Below are positions 35,763-45,490 of a stretch of DNA of 64,000 nucleotides, one piece after another. Numbering within the stretch: position 1 is the first letter of the stretch; the number at the start of each line of letters is the position of its first letter. A program made the position numbers and the translations under genes. The notes below the pieces were generated by a model that saw only the letters and a program-made list of their open reading frames with translations, was not told the DNA's origin and made no database searches. This DNA comes from Massospora cicadina (taxonomy: Eukaryota > Entomophthoromycota > Entomophthoromycetes > Entomophthorales > Entomophthoraceae): NCBI GenBank assembly GCA_022478985.1, contig JAKSZP010017365.1:48911-112910 (forward strand). The letters are read 5' to 3'.

Positions 35763-37679
35763 TTTTTTATTTAACTGAGGCAAGCTGACCAGGGGATGGA
35801 CGTTACTGAGCTCCAAGGAGCAAGAATACTATGCTAGAATTTAAACAAACAGAAAGAGATGAGCAGATCACTCAAACTAAATTGAAAAAATAAAATAAAA
35901 CTAAAATTAACCAACCAGGTCGGATGAGGTAAACTGCTATGCATCCATGGTGGGGGGTGAGTCAGGATTAAGAGGCTCATCTTCCTTCTTTGAGTTGGAT
36001 AGTGTACAGCGGAGCGCTGAGAGCAAGGGCGTGGTTGCATCTTCAAAAAGGGGATAAAGGTAGAAAAGTGGCTCGGGAAGCTCAAATTTAGCTATGATGA
36101 GGGTTGTGATATATTTGGAAAGGTCTTTTTCAGCCTTGAGGGGAACTTTGGGTAGTGTGGTAAAGTTGGTGATGTTGTAGCTGGTGATACAGGTCTTGGG
36201 GCCAAATTTTGCGACCATTGCAACTTTTTGTACTGCCTTGTGGGCAACTTGTTGGAATTGGAGGAATTCAATTTTATGAATTTGTTGCATGGGGGAAGGA
36301 TAGGGGCGGGTACCCCTTTGGCCAAGACTGTGACTGATTTCGCTATGGTCTTTTTGAGGGGGCAACAATCAGGGGAGGCAAAAGCCTCTTTAGTGAGTTG
36401 GTGGTCACTTCAAAATTCATCAGCATCTGATTGTAGAACATAGCGGCGAGTTGGGAATTGAGCCACATATTCTGCATATAGGTACATTTCAAGGCCTGGG
36501 GCCTCAACTTAGTCAGGGATGGATTTCCCAAATCATCAACTTTCTTCAAATAATCCCAGGGATTTTGGTTGAAAATGATAAGTTGGTCAGCATATGGATG
36601 GGCTGGATTGGTTGGCTGGGTGGGTTTTTTTGAAACTACTGAGGTCCAGGCTGGCTCCTGTTTAGTTGGAGTAGAGTGGTGGTTTGGCATGTCAGTTCCT
36701 TATTGGTTTGATCCGTGGCAGTTGCATCTAGCATTATGGGTGGGGAGAGGGAGGATCGTCCCCCATTCAAAAAAGAATTTTATGCTGGCTATGGGAGCAT
36801 CATTGGGGAGTCAAGTGCGTGGGCTCCATCTTGGGCTATGGTGGGGCAGTGCCGCCTTAAGTGGTCCAGGTCGTAACAATTGAGGCAGATCATGCCCCCC
36901 ATTATTACTCCATTTAGAAAGGATGGTTGTGGGCAGAGGGGACAATGGTGCGAGAGGGAATCAAAATGGCAATTTTGCTTGATATTGGGCATATTGTAAA
37001 AAGGCGCGAGAGCCTGCTAGTTGGTTGGATCCATTGGAAACTACTTATTTTAAAATGGGGTCAGCGCCATATACTGACAACCCAGCTATTATACTATTAT
37101 ATAATGTTTTAGGGGGAGGTGGGTGAGGAGGCCTAAAAATTGAACCATGAGAGTGGTATCATCAGGCAACTGGATGCAATTGGTTGGGATGAAGATTTCC
37201 TGGAACACAAGGGGAATATTGGCTGCAATTGCAGCATTGGCTTTGCAATTGAAGATGAAGTACCCCTTGTAGGGGCGGAAGTTAATAAAGCCTGCAGGCT
37301 GCATAAGTGCCTAGGCTAATTCGATTATTTGTATATCATAGTAGGGGAACAAGTTGCAATATTCAACCCAGAGGCCAAATCACATCTTGCTTTGGGGGAG
37401 CACAATGGGGTTATGAGGCACCATTTGGGAACGTGCAAGGTGGAGGGCAAGATCCTTGGAGGAATGTATTGACCCGAGGAATTGGGGGGGTGCTGGTCAA
37501 TCTGGTTTGAAAGTGTCTCCCTGCCAGGTGGAAGATGCTGGGGGTTTCGCCGCTTCCCCATTTTAGAGCAGCGGGCGGTCAGGATGAGGACATTGGTGGT
37601 TAGCTGTTTTTCAGTTTATCAGAGTTGTTTAGCTCTTCTATAATTCTAAACTTGTTAGTATTTAATAGAGCGAAAAAAA
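35763..37679 (-). mobile_element. HAL-alpha-3: ORF1-only LINE-like element
   Basis: 1917 bp, flanked by a 16-bp target duplication with one mismatch (TGTGATGTATATTTTA at 35747-35762, TGTGATGTATACTTTA at 37680-37695) inside the GB1 5' LTR. The uninterrupted LTR at 27650-27670 has a single copy of this site (GGTGTGTATCTTAG), which confirms the insertion. The 3' tail on the + strand reads AACTGAGG, AAGCTGACCAGGGGATGGAC (35774-35801), shared with LINE-alpha. Length agrees with HAL-alpha-4 (1913 bp). Confidence 0.88.
35937..37561 (-). pseudogene. HAL-alpha-3 ORF1-like protein, broken
   Basis: Right to left: N-terminal block with YIPPRILPSTLHVP (~37460); GFINFRPYKGYFIFNCKANA (~37280-37220); LMVQFLGLLTHLP; an intact CCHC knuckle C-L-N-C-Y-D-L-D-H-L-R-R-H-C at 36846-36887; a linker; IIFNQNPWDYLKKVDDLG (~36600-36545); MLMNFEVTTNSLKRLLPP; and the C-terminal helical block with LFEDATTPLLSALRC (~36050-36000). 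The four zinc ligands are all present, unlike HAL-alpha-1 and -2. At least three frameshifts. Confidence 0.65.
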
Positions 37680-37994
37680 TGTGATGTATACTTTAGTTAA
37701 AACTTCATATATTTATAGAAATTTTTTATTATCTTTGATTAGGTGGACTTTTAAGCTCTCACTGTACAGAAGCTTACATCAAATGCTGTTTGGATGCTAA
37801 TCAAGATAATTTCCTAGAGGAGATTGGAGGTTAGCTATCTACATCAGAAGATGTCACTTTGGGGGTAGCTGAATATTCTAAATATAGAGGATCATGTTTC
37901 TAAATGGCTCCTTCATAGATTGATTTATCACTGAGGGGTTCTTCTCTGGGAGTAGAGTTGATTTCATCTACTTTATTATTTTCAATGTCCAACA

Positions 37995-38708
37995 GTACTA
38001 AGGGGATATTTGTACCCGCACCCATTCTCAAGCATGCTGAGACATATGAGACCTTTATTGTGGAATGTGATGCCACTGCAGCAGTGGTGGGAGAGTTATT
38101 ACTCCAGGACTATGAAGGAGTAGAGCACTTTGTTGCTCAGTCTACTTGAAAGTTTTTTGCATTAGAGCAACCGTGGAAAATCTATGACAAGGAGCTTGCT
38201 GTGGTACATGGTCCATTACTCATAGGTTTATCTTCTATAGAGAGCACAACTTGATGTTGTCATTAGAATACCCATCATTAAATCACGCTAATTAATAAGC
38301 CAAAAAAATGACCCACCAAGCGGCCTAGACCTCTTATGATCTCTGTAGATGTAACTTAAATTTAAGTTTGTTGAAGGATTCCTGAACGATTTCCCTTATA
38401 AGTTGAGTTTCAACACCTTCCTACGTTTCACCAATGAAGTTTCCCATGAGCTGACCACAGTTATGCCACCCTCCCAAATTTGACTATTTGCCCCTGGTGG
38501 TACCCAGTAATTAAAGGGCTAAAAATGTAATCTTGGTTTCCCAAGAGCTGCTAGCCAAACATCCTGTGTGGAAAGGTGGAATTTTTTTAGAAGTTTACAA
38601 TTTCTCCTTACAAATGGGCCCATTATACTTTGAATGAAAAAATAATTCTGTTTTGGAGTAGAGTTTGGGTGCCTCCATTACTTTGTGATGCAGTGTTTTT
38701 GTGAACAC
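37995..38708 (+). pseudogene. pol: GC1 RNase H and start of integrase
   Basis: Resumes GC1 after GB1: APILKHAETYETFIVECDATAAVVGELLLQ (~38020-38105), EGVEHFVAQST, and IYDKELAVVHGPLL (~38180-38215), the RNase H core with its first Asp. It continues into the region just before the integrase zinc finger (GPLYFE-like, then WSRVWVPPLLCDAVF) and is cut at 38708 by GA2. Three or more stops. Confidence 0.72.
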
Positions 38709-39206
38709 TGTCACAATTCCAATATTACTGGACAATAAGCACTAAGTCAATATGGTGGAACAGATGGAATCCGCTGAATTGTTTTGAATACAATTAATTG
38801 ACTGCCTCAAAATGAGGCGATATTGGGTTGTTTGGAAATCGGCTGAATTGGGCAATTGTGAATTGACGAATAAATAATTGGTGGTGCCAATGAGATACAG
38901 TGAAGTGAATTACTAAACCATGAAAGTATACCATCTGAAGTCATTACCATACAAGCGAGATGAGATGATTGATGAAGGGGAGTTTGTTAGTGGTTTAGAA
39001 GTAAATATAACAGCGAGAAGCCGCTGTATTAATATATTAAATAAAAAAGAGTTAAGGGAGCGAGTGCTCCATATTTATTTATTTATAAGTTTTTTCTGTT
39101 GTGTCAAGGACAATGATCATCATATCATTGGTCCTAATTGCTCAGTGGGTTAAACCCTGTGCAAAAAGCCGTCGGTGTATGTCTCAATTACCGCCAATTT
39201 TATAAC
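38709..39206 (+). repeat. 5' LTR of GA2
   Basis: Starts TGTCACAATTCC, ends TTTTATAACA. Contains the inverted repeat GCCTCAAAATGAGGC at 38804-38818, TAATATATTAAATAAA near 39030 (possible TATA/polyadenylation region), and CTCAGTGGGTTAAACCCTG near 39141, which is conserved in all GA LTRs. Confidence 0.93.
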
Positions 39207-39275
39207 AGTGGTGCTCACTAAAGGGGTCCCATTGATCAATCACATAGACTAATAAGCGTTCCTCAGTTGCTAGTC

Positions 39276-40500
39276 ATGTCATATCCGACTTTCTTCACTA
39301 AGGAATCATCTCAACACACTGCAACTGTTGAATATGCAGAACTCAAGCTTGCCCTAGCCGCTGTGCTCAATTGGAAAAAGGAATTTCTGCAAGAATGTTG
39401 TATTGACAATCTGCCTCCATTTGGCACGATGGGAACATCCATGGGTTTTTAAACGACATAATTTTGCAGTAGAAGGGGCATCAGATTGGTGTAAAGCCAA
39501 ATTACTAATGTCCATTTTAGATGTTGGAAGCGCCGACCAAGTTGTTTGCTACCTTCCAAGCAGCTCCGTTACCTTTCAGAAAGTAAAGGATTCTGTGCTG
39601 TGGTTGTTTGGAGAAACTTCAAAAATGGCGCTATGAAAGGCTGAGTTTATTACCATTGGGTGTCAGCCTAACGAGACCCTCACTGCATTTGCTGATTGAT
39701 TCTCAGCAGAAGCCCTTGTGCTAATTGGGGAAGGGCTTTTAACTGAATGTGACATAATCATAGCTTTGACCTCTGCTGTGAAACCATACTGAGAGCTTTT
39801 TAATACCTTAGCTCCATATTTAGAGGTTGACGTATCCTTGCTCAGATTTGTTCAAAACACTACGCCATCTATCCGCTAAATTCCCTCCACCCAATATAGA
39901 GTAGAAACCTAGCACTAACGCTGCTAGACTTTTTTATTTGCAGGAATCATCCCTCCTTGTTCAGCAATCAGTCGTCATCCCCTGGTCCTAATATCAATAT
40001 TAGCCTCATTTCCAGCCCAGTTTCCAACAGCAGCTTACCTATTGGGAGGGGCTGGGTTACACTGTTCGATTCCAGCCCAACCCTTGGGGTGGCTCTTTCT
40101 AAAACATTCAAGGTTACAGGTCTTATGAGGTCAATTGCTTTTCAAGTGGTCTTTCTGGGCATCTGGCTAGAAGTTGTCGCAAATGTTGGGTTCAGTACCT
40201 ACCGCAGGAGCAGTACCACCAGGAAAAGTCAGAGCGGAATAGAGATGGGAATCTCTACCTCCGCTATTCTGACCCAAAACGTCCCACTGGAACCTATTCC
40301 TGTACCTTTAGTGGAAGTTTTTCAGTATGATGACGTCTTCTTATATCAGCGACCTGTTGGAGGGGCAAATGTGCTTTCACAAACGCAATTCATGAACATG
40401 GGGGAAGCAAGCTCTCAGGAAAAACAAAGCTTTAAGCTTGTCAAATGTTTGATCACCTTTCTACCGGTGAACCAGATCCATATGCTGATGCGCTTCTCCT
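39276..40500 (+). pseudogene. gag: GA2 gag, broken
   Basis: ATG at 39276 (MSYPTFFTKESSQ). YAELKLALAAVLNWKKEF parallels YRELRLALDTLLQVQKTLF of GA3. GTSMGFKRHNFAVEGASDWCKAKLL with ILDVGSADQVVCYL (39430-39560) is the gag core. A nucleocapsid knuckle at 40136-40177 reads C-F-S-S-G-L-S-G-H-L-A-R-S-C: CX2CX4HX4C with the second Cys changed to Ser. Frameshifts at ~39400 and ~39640. Confidence 0.75.
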
Positions 40501-40619
40501 AAAAGGGGTGAACGTGAACCTCCTTGTGAAAGCTATTGTTAAAGAGGACCCCTATAGTTGGGGAGGGTATTATGAGCTTCCTTGGAAAAAGAGATCAGTT
40601 AAAATGTCCATGTTATAAA

Positions 40620-41420
40620 CAATCAGAATGCATCTTATGCTGAGTGTACTTACTTTGACACTGCTGTAGCAAAAACCCGAGTTCATGCAATAATCAATCT
40701 GGGTGCCCCAAGCAACATAGTGTCCACAAAGTTGGTGGCAGGCCTAGCGTTAAAGCCTGACGTGGAACATCATATGGTGTATGGGACTGCAGGCATGAAA
40801 ACACAGTCTCTGAAGGAGCGTATAGCCACTACCTTTGTTTCGGGTCAATTGTCATTGTAGCCCCAGCCATAGTGCTACCAAACAATAACTATGACCTAAT
40901 AATTGGAACTGCTTTTATGCGCCACTATGGGGTTGTTGTTGATATGACCGCAGAGACTTTTAAAATTCTGGGGCAGCGGCTCCCTATCTACTTTACCTCC
41001 AGCGGAATGTCAAAAGATCCAGTACACATAGTCATATTAACCTTGCATATGGTGATAGGGTAGTTTTGGTTCACTATCATCTTCTTAAGCTCAAGACACA
41101 GGCCCATCCCAATCAAATTTATGAATATCAAGGGCTACCACTTAGAGCTGCTGGCTCTATATCTCATCCCTCTGGACACCAAGTAATCATAAACACTGAG
41201 TTAGAGGTTGAAGCGCCTGCTGGGATTTATGGGGAGGTCATTGGGCCTTATCATCAATCATGGTTTGAGCCCCATGTGGCCCCAGGCATTATACTTCTGG
41301 GACAAAGGGAGATCAAGGTCTTAGTAGCAAATTTTTTGAATAAATCAATGCAAATCCGCCAACACCAAATAGTGGCGTACTTACATATTATTCCAGTTGA
41401 AGAGGTCCTCCAGGTTCATG
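40620..41420 (+). pseudogene. pol: GA2 protease and dUTPase-like domain
   Basis: Protease: VHAIINLGAPSNIVSTK (~40680-40735), where the catalytic D-T/S-G has become N-L-G, so it would be inactive. The rest of the fold is NNNYDLIIGTAFMRHYGVVVD (~40880-40945). A dUTPase-like domain spans ~41156-41400 in one open frame (ORF 41066-41710): SGHQVIINTELEVEAPAGIYGE, VIGPYHQSWFEPHVAPGI, LGQREIKVLVANFLN, RQHQIVAYLHI. The order of blocks (QVIINTE, PAGIYGEVIG, APGII.., EIKVLVAN, HQIVAYL) matches trimeric dUTPases from motif 2 onward, but the catalytic Asp and Tyr are not in place. Confidence 0.7.
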
Positions 41421-41579
41421 AGTTCGGTTCATTGGATGAATTTCGCCTACCCATTGAAACAAAGCCTGGCGTAATGGCATTTGTACCGCGTGAAAATTTA
41501 ATGGGGCTAATGGAAGACCAAAGAGATCAAGTAGAATCCTTATTTCGAAAATATGAAGAGATCTTCGCTGTTGACAATA

Positions 41580-44070
41580 ATGATTTAGGTTGCACCCTGG
41601 GGTTGTCCATCAGTTGGACACTGGGGATCATCACCCCATTAGGTGTCAGTCAATCCGCCGATCAAGGGCAGCAGAAGAAGTCATCAATGCGGATATTGAC
41701 CAGCTGTTAGTGCAGGTAATGCTCAAACCATCTAAGAGTCCGTGGGTTTCACCTGTCTTAATTGTTAAAAAAAGGATGGTTTTAACCAGGTAGTAATCAA
41801 CTACTGGAAGCTTGATAGTATCACCAAGAAGGTCTCATACCCTCTTCCGCGAATTGATGACGCTCTGGATTGGTTAGGTGGAGCTCACTATTTCTCGGAA
41901 ATGGATTTGTTATTGACAAATTGAGTTGCCCCCAGCGGAACAAGAAAAATGCGCTGTAATCACATCCAAAGGGCTTTTCCAGCCAACTCATACGCCACAA
42001 GGGCTATGTAATTCCCCGGCTACATTCCAACAAGCAATGGAAACCATTCTGGGGGATCTGAAGCTGTCATGTGTTCTTGTGTACCTTGATAATATTAACA
42101 TTCTCTCTAGCACATTCACTGAGCACCTTACCCATCCAGAATAGGTATTTTGCCAACTGCCTGAGGCCAATATCAAAATCAAGCCCAGAAAATGTCACTT
42201 CTTCAAGGATCAGTTAGAATAACTCGGTTTTGTGGTGAATGCAACCAGGCTAAGACCTCAACCAGCCAAGGTGGAAGCTAATCAGAAGATGACTAAGCCA
42301 GCTAGTAAACGGGACATACAGGTGTTTTTGGGGATGATGGGTTATTACTAACGCTTCATGCTCATTTCATTTGCATTGGAGGGCCACTGTTTGAGCTGCT
42401 AAAGAAGGATGCCATGTTCAAATGGATGGAATGGCGCCAAGGCGCCTTTGATACACTTCAAATGGCACTAATTAGTACGCCCCATTTTATGCTACCCAAA
42501 TTTCAAAAAAGGAAATTATTGTACAAATGGATGCATCTCTTTCCGTTGTGGGGGCAGTTTTGTCCCAAAAAAGATGATGAAGGGGAGGAGCACCCAGTGG
42601 CGTACTACAGCTGAAGTCTGAATAGCCATGAACGTAATTATTCTGTGACAGAGTGAGAGTTCATAGCAGGGATCTACAAATATAAGCAATTCAGAGTCTA
42701 CCTGCATGGGGTAAGGTTTAAAGTTGTAACAGACCATGAATCATTACGCTGGTTGCAGAATCTTAAAGAACCTGAAGGATGGTTGGCTCGATTGGCTCTT
42801 AAGCTGCAGGCTTATGATTTCATGATCCTTCATCATCAAGGAGCAAAGCTACAGAACGCCAACTGTTTATCTTGATTGCCAACTGTAGTGGTGACGGCGG
42901 ACCTCAGCGATTTGATGTACAACAAGATGCTCAGCGGAAAATAATGCCAACAAACCACCCCAAGTGATCAAAGCATTAAACGAGATGTGAACAAATACTT
43001 TCCAATGGAATGGGGAACTGTACAAGTGAATTGGTGATTCTACGGTGAATTTTACGTGGCCCTCAGCCTGGCCGGGAATTATTATGAGTGCCCACAAGGC
43101 AGTTGGACATGTCAGAGTGCACAAGTCAATGGAGTTGTTGCACCCTCAGAATATTGGGGAAGTATAAACTTTGATGTGCTCAAAACCATTTCTTGTTGCC
43201 ATCAGTGCTAAGTGGAGAAGCCATTCCACCGTAAGACTTATTATCAGGTAGTGAAACCCTATTTTGCTTGGCATACTGTTTCCCTGGATGTCATTGGTCC
43301 CTTGCCAACAGGAGCTAACTGGTGTAAGTACATACTTGTGGCTATCAACCATCTGACCCAGTGGATTAAAGCAAGGGCAATATGAGATTTGGGGGCAGTT
43401 ATAGTGGACAAGTTTGTTATGGAGTGCATTATTCAGTGCCATGGATGCCCTCAGTTTATTCTCACTGATAATGGAACCAATTTCACCTCGCACATCCTCC
43501 CCAAACTGAACGAGCTTATGGGTATCCGCGGGATTCTAATGACCCCATACCACCCCAAATTTAATGGAATGGTTGAACGAATGAATAGGACTCTGGTGAA
43601 TATTCTGCGAAATTTTAGTAACAGATCGACCATCTGATTGGACCTCCCTTCTTTTACTGCCATGTCTGCCTATAACATCAGCTTTTACTTCATGGGGAAA
43701 AGTCCCTTCATACTACTATATGGCTGACACCCAGCTCTTCCAGCATTACTTTATTCATGTGTGGAAGACACCAGCGGAATGGAACCTCACTGTTATTTGA
43801 CTAACCTTGCAAACATTCTGATCAAATTGCAAACTGAAGACTATTTTTTCAGCTTAGCCAAAAAGATCAGGAATCAGGCTGTGGATCAGGTATGTCGAAG
43901 TGGGTTAGCACAGTTCAAGGAAGGCAACATGGTTCTCTTCCAGGACCAGCATGGGTTCAGCTGGAAACACAAGCTGGTCAGTAAAAGGATTGGTCCATTC
44001 AAAGTCATTGAAAAAACTGATGTTGATGCATATACTATCAAGGACCCCATTAGCAGTTGTATCATCAACT
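41580..44070 (+). pseudogene. pol: GA2 RT, RNase H and integrase, broken
   Basis: RT: HQLDTGDHHPIR (~41605), SPWVSPVLIVKK, GLCNSPATFQQAMETIL (~42000-42050) and SCVLVYLDNINILS with YLDN at 42082-42093 (second catalytic Asp is Asn). RNase H: KVVTDHESLRWLQNLKEPEG (~42720-42780). Integrase: CCHQC zinc site (~43194-43212), AINHLTQWIKARA, QFILTDNGTNFTSH (~43453-43495) with Asp, and GMVERMNRTLVNILR (~43570-43610) with Glu. The C-terminal domain HKLVSKRIGPFKVIEKTDVDAY ends at a stop near 44070. No chromodomain is visible. Confidence 0.82.
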
Positions 44071-44138
44071 AAGTGCATGCAAAGTTCCTCCGGGCATATA
44101 GCAATAGGAGCCTTGTTGTCCAGTCAAGGAGGGGGCAA

Positions 44139-44636
44139 TGTCACAATTCTGATATGACTGGATGATAAGCACTAAGTCAATATGGTGGAATGGATGGAAT
44201 CCACCGAGTTGTTATAAATATGATTAATTGAGCGCCTCAAAATGAGGCGATATTGTTTTGTTGTGAAATTTGCTGAATTGGGCAATTGTGAATTGATGAA
44301 TGAATAATTGGTGGAGCCAATGAGATACGGCGAAGTGAATTACTAAGCCATGATTTTGTACCATCCAAAGTTGTTACCATACAAGTGGGATGAGATCATT
44401 GAGGAATGGGAGGTTGTTAGTGGTTTAGAATTGAATACAACAGCGAGAATCCGCTGTATTAATATATTAGATAAAAAAGTGTTAAGGGAGCTAGTGCTCC
44501 ATATTTTTTATTTATAAGTTTATTGTGTCATGTCGAGGACAACAATCATCATATTGCTGGTCCTAATTGCTCAGTGGGTTGAACCCTTTGCAAAAATCCA
44601 TTGGCGTATCTCTCAAATACCGCCAATTTTATAACA
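44139..44636 (+). repeat. 3' LTR of GA2
   Basis: 498 bp, starts TGTCACAATTCTG right after the purine tract, ends TTTTATAACA followed by the AACAC duplication. Inverted repeat GCCTCAAAATGAGGC at 44234-44248. Confidence 0.93.
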
Positions 44637-44641
44637 AACAC

Positions 44642-45476
44642 CATAAAAACTTTGAAGTAGGGCACACAAGCATTGTTAAATGCATTGATATGGTGAAGCG
44701 GTTATTTAACTGGCTTGATATTTCTAAAAAATTACTTGCATGGATAAAAAACTATATTAATTGCATTCTGGTTAAAACTGACAGGTCAGTGAAGAAGGAG
44801 TTATTAAATCCATTGTATCAGGAAGATGGACATCAGACGTCCATATCCGTAAAATTTATTGTGGAGCTCCCTTTACCCATTCGGATTGATGCAGTTATAA
44901 CTTTAGTAGATATTTACTAAAAATTCCCCTATTCATAATTTTCCATTCAGCTATCTTATCATAAGATACTGCAAAGCTCTTTATTAACTATGTCTTCAGA
45001 ATGTTTGACCTGGCCTTGGAAGTGCTAAGTTTGGGGCCTTAAATTCACAGCCTAATTCTGAAGCACGGTTTTGGCTATCTTGAGAATCAAGCCATGGTGT
45101 TCTACAGCCTACCATCCCCTTTTCAGATGGGCAGATGGAAATGGTCAATCAGATCTGGAGCGGTATTAATGGTTTTATGCTTCTTTTCCATAAACTCTTG
45201 GGCTGGTGATTTACCTTTGGCGCAGTTCAATAACAATGCCATTTATTATATCACTGGTACTCTCTTACAAGGTCACATTAAGCTTTAACCCTCCTTCCAG
45301 ACAAGCTCCATTTGCTTTCTGAAGTGCCTACTGCTGACGATCATGTGTAGTATATTTAAGATACCCAGAATTTGGTTCAGGAACACTTAACCAAAGCCTA
45401 TTAATTACTACAAGAAGTTCACAGATTGTAGACGGTTTCTAATAATGGGTTCAAGGAGGGGTTTTGTTCATGTTTG
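44642..45476 (+). pseudogene. pol: GC1 integrase (middle part)
   Basis: Resumes GC1 after GA2: GHTSIVKCIDMVKRLFNWLDI, SKKLLAWIKNYINCILVKTDRS, ELLNPL, then SISVKFIVELPLPIRIDAVITLVDIY (44840-44920), the usual position of the first catalytic Asp (family: MDFIV.LP; here VKFIV, so that Asp is lost). Then TAYHP...SDGQMEMVNQIW (~45100-45155), the Glu-containing block. Of the zinc ligands only part survives (INC). It is cut at 45490 by HAL-alpha-4 and its C-terminal domain follows at 47418. Confidence 0.75.
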
Positions 45477-45490
45477 ATACTAGTCATCTA

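Larger units (their letters stand above)
27453..37994 (-). mobile_element. Ty3/gypsy retrotransposon GB1, with nested insertions
   Basis: Minus-strand element. 3' LTR 27453-27957, 5' LTR 35552-37994 (the latter contains HAL-alpha-3). Purine tract CTTGAGGGGGGG (reverse of 27959-27970) abuts the 3' LTR; PBS at 35539-35550. Internal order from right to left: gag with a collagen-like stretch, protease region, dUTPase-like domain, RT, RNase H, integrase. It splits GC1 between RT and RNase H. The expected 5-bp target duplication is not visible (ATCAA on the left, GTACT on the right), so the ends have mutated or are off by a few bases. Removing inserts leaves ~6.6 kb. Confidence 0.82.
35552..37994 (-). 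repeat. 5' LTR of GB1, interrupted by HAL-alpha-3
   Basis: LTR sequence 35552-35762 and 37696-37994 aligns with the other LTR. Just left of it, 35539-35550 is the reverse of TGCCACTCACTA, a primer site differing at three positions from the GA-family TGGTGCTCACTA, again with one base between LTR and PBS. Both families may therefore use the same tRNA. Confidence 0.75.
38709..44636 (+). mobile_element. Ty3/gypsy retrotransposon GA2, uninterrupted
   Basis: 5928 bp with equal-length 498-bp LTRs and a perfect 5-bp target duplication AACAC (38704-38708 and 44637-44641). TG...CA termini intact. PBS TGGTGCTCACTA at 39208-39219; purine tract AAGGAGGGGGCAA ends at 44138. No other element is nested in it. 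It interrupts the integrase of GC1. By eye the two LTRs differ at roughly a tenth of positions, so it is not very recent, and the coding region carries frameshifts and stops. Confidence 0.95.

Noticed and set aside
38709..44636. GA2 as a currently active element
   Set aside because: LTR ends and target duplication are intact, but the protease triad is N-L-G, the RT is YLDN and gag and pol contain frameshifts and stops.
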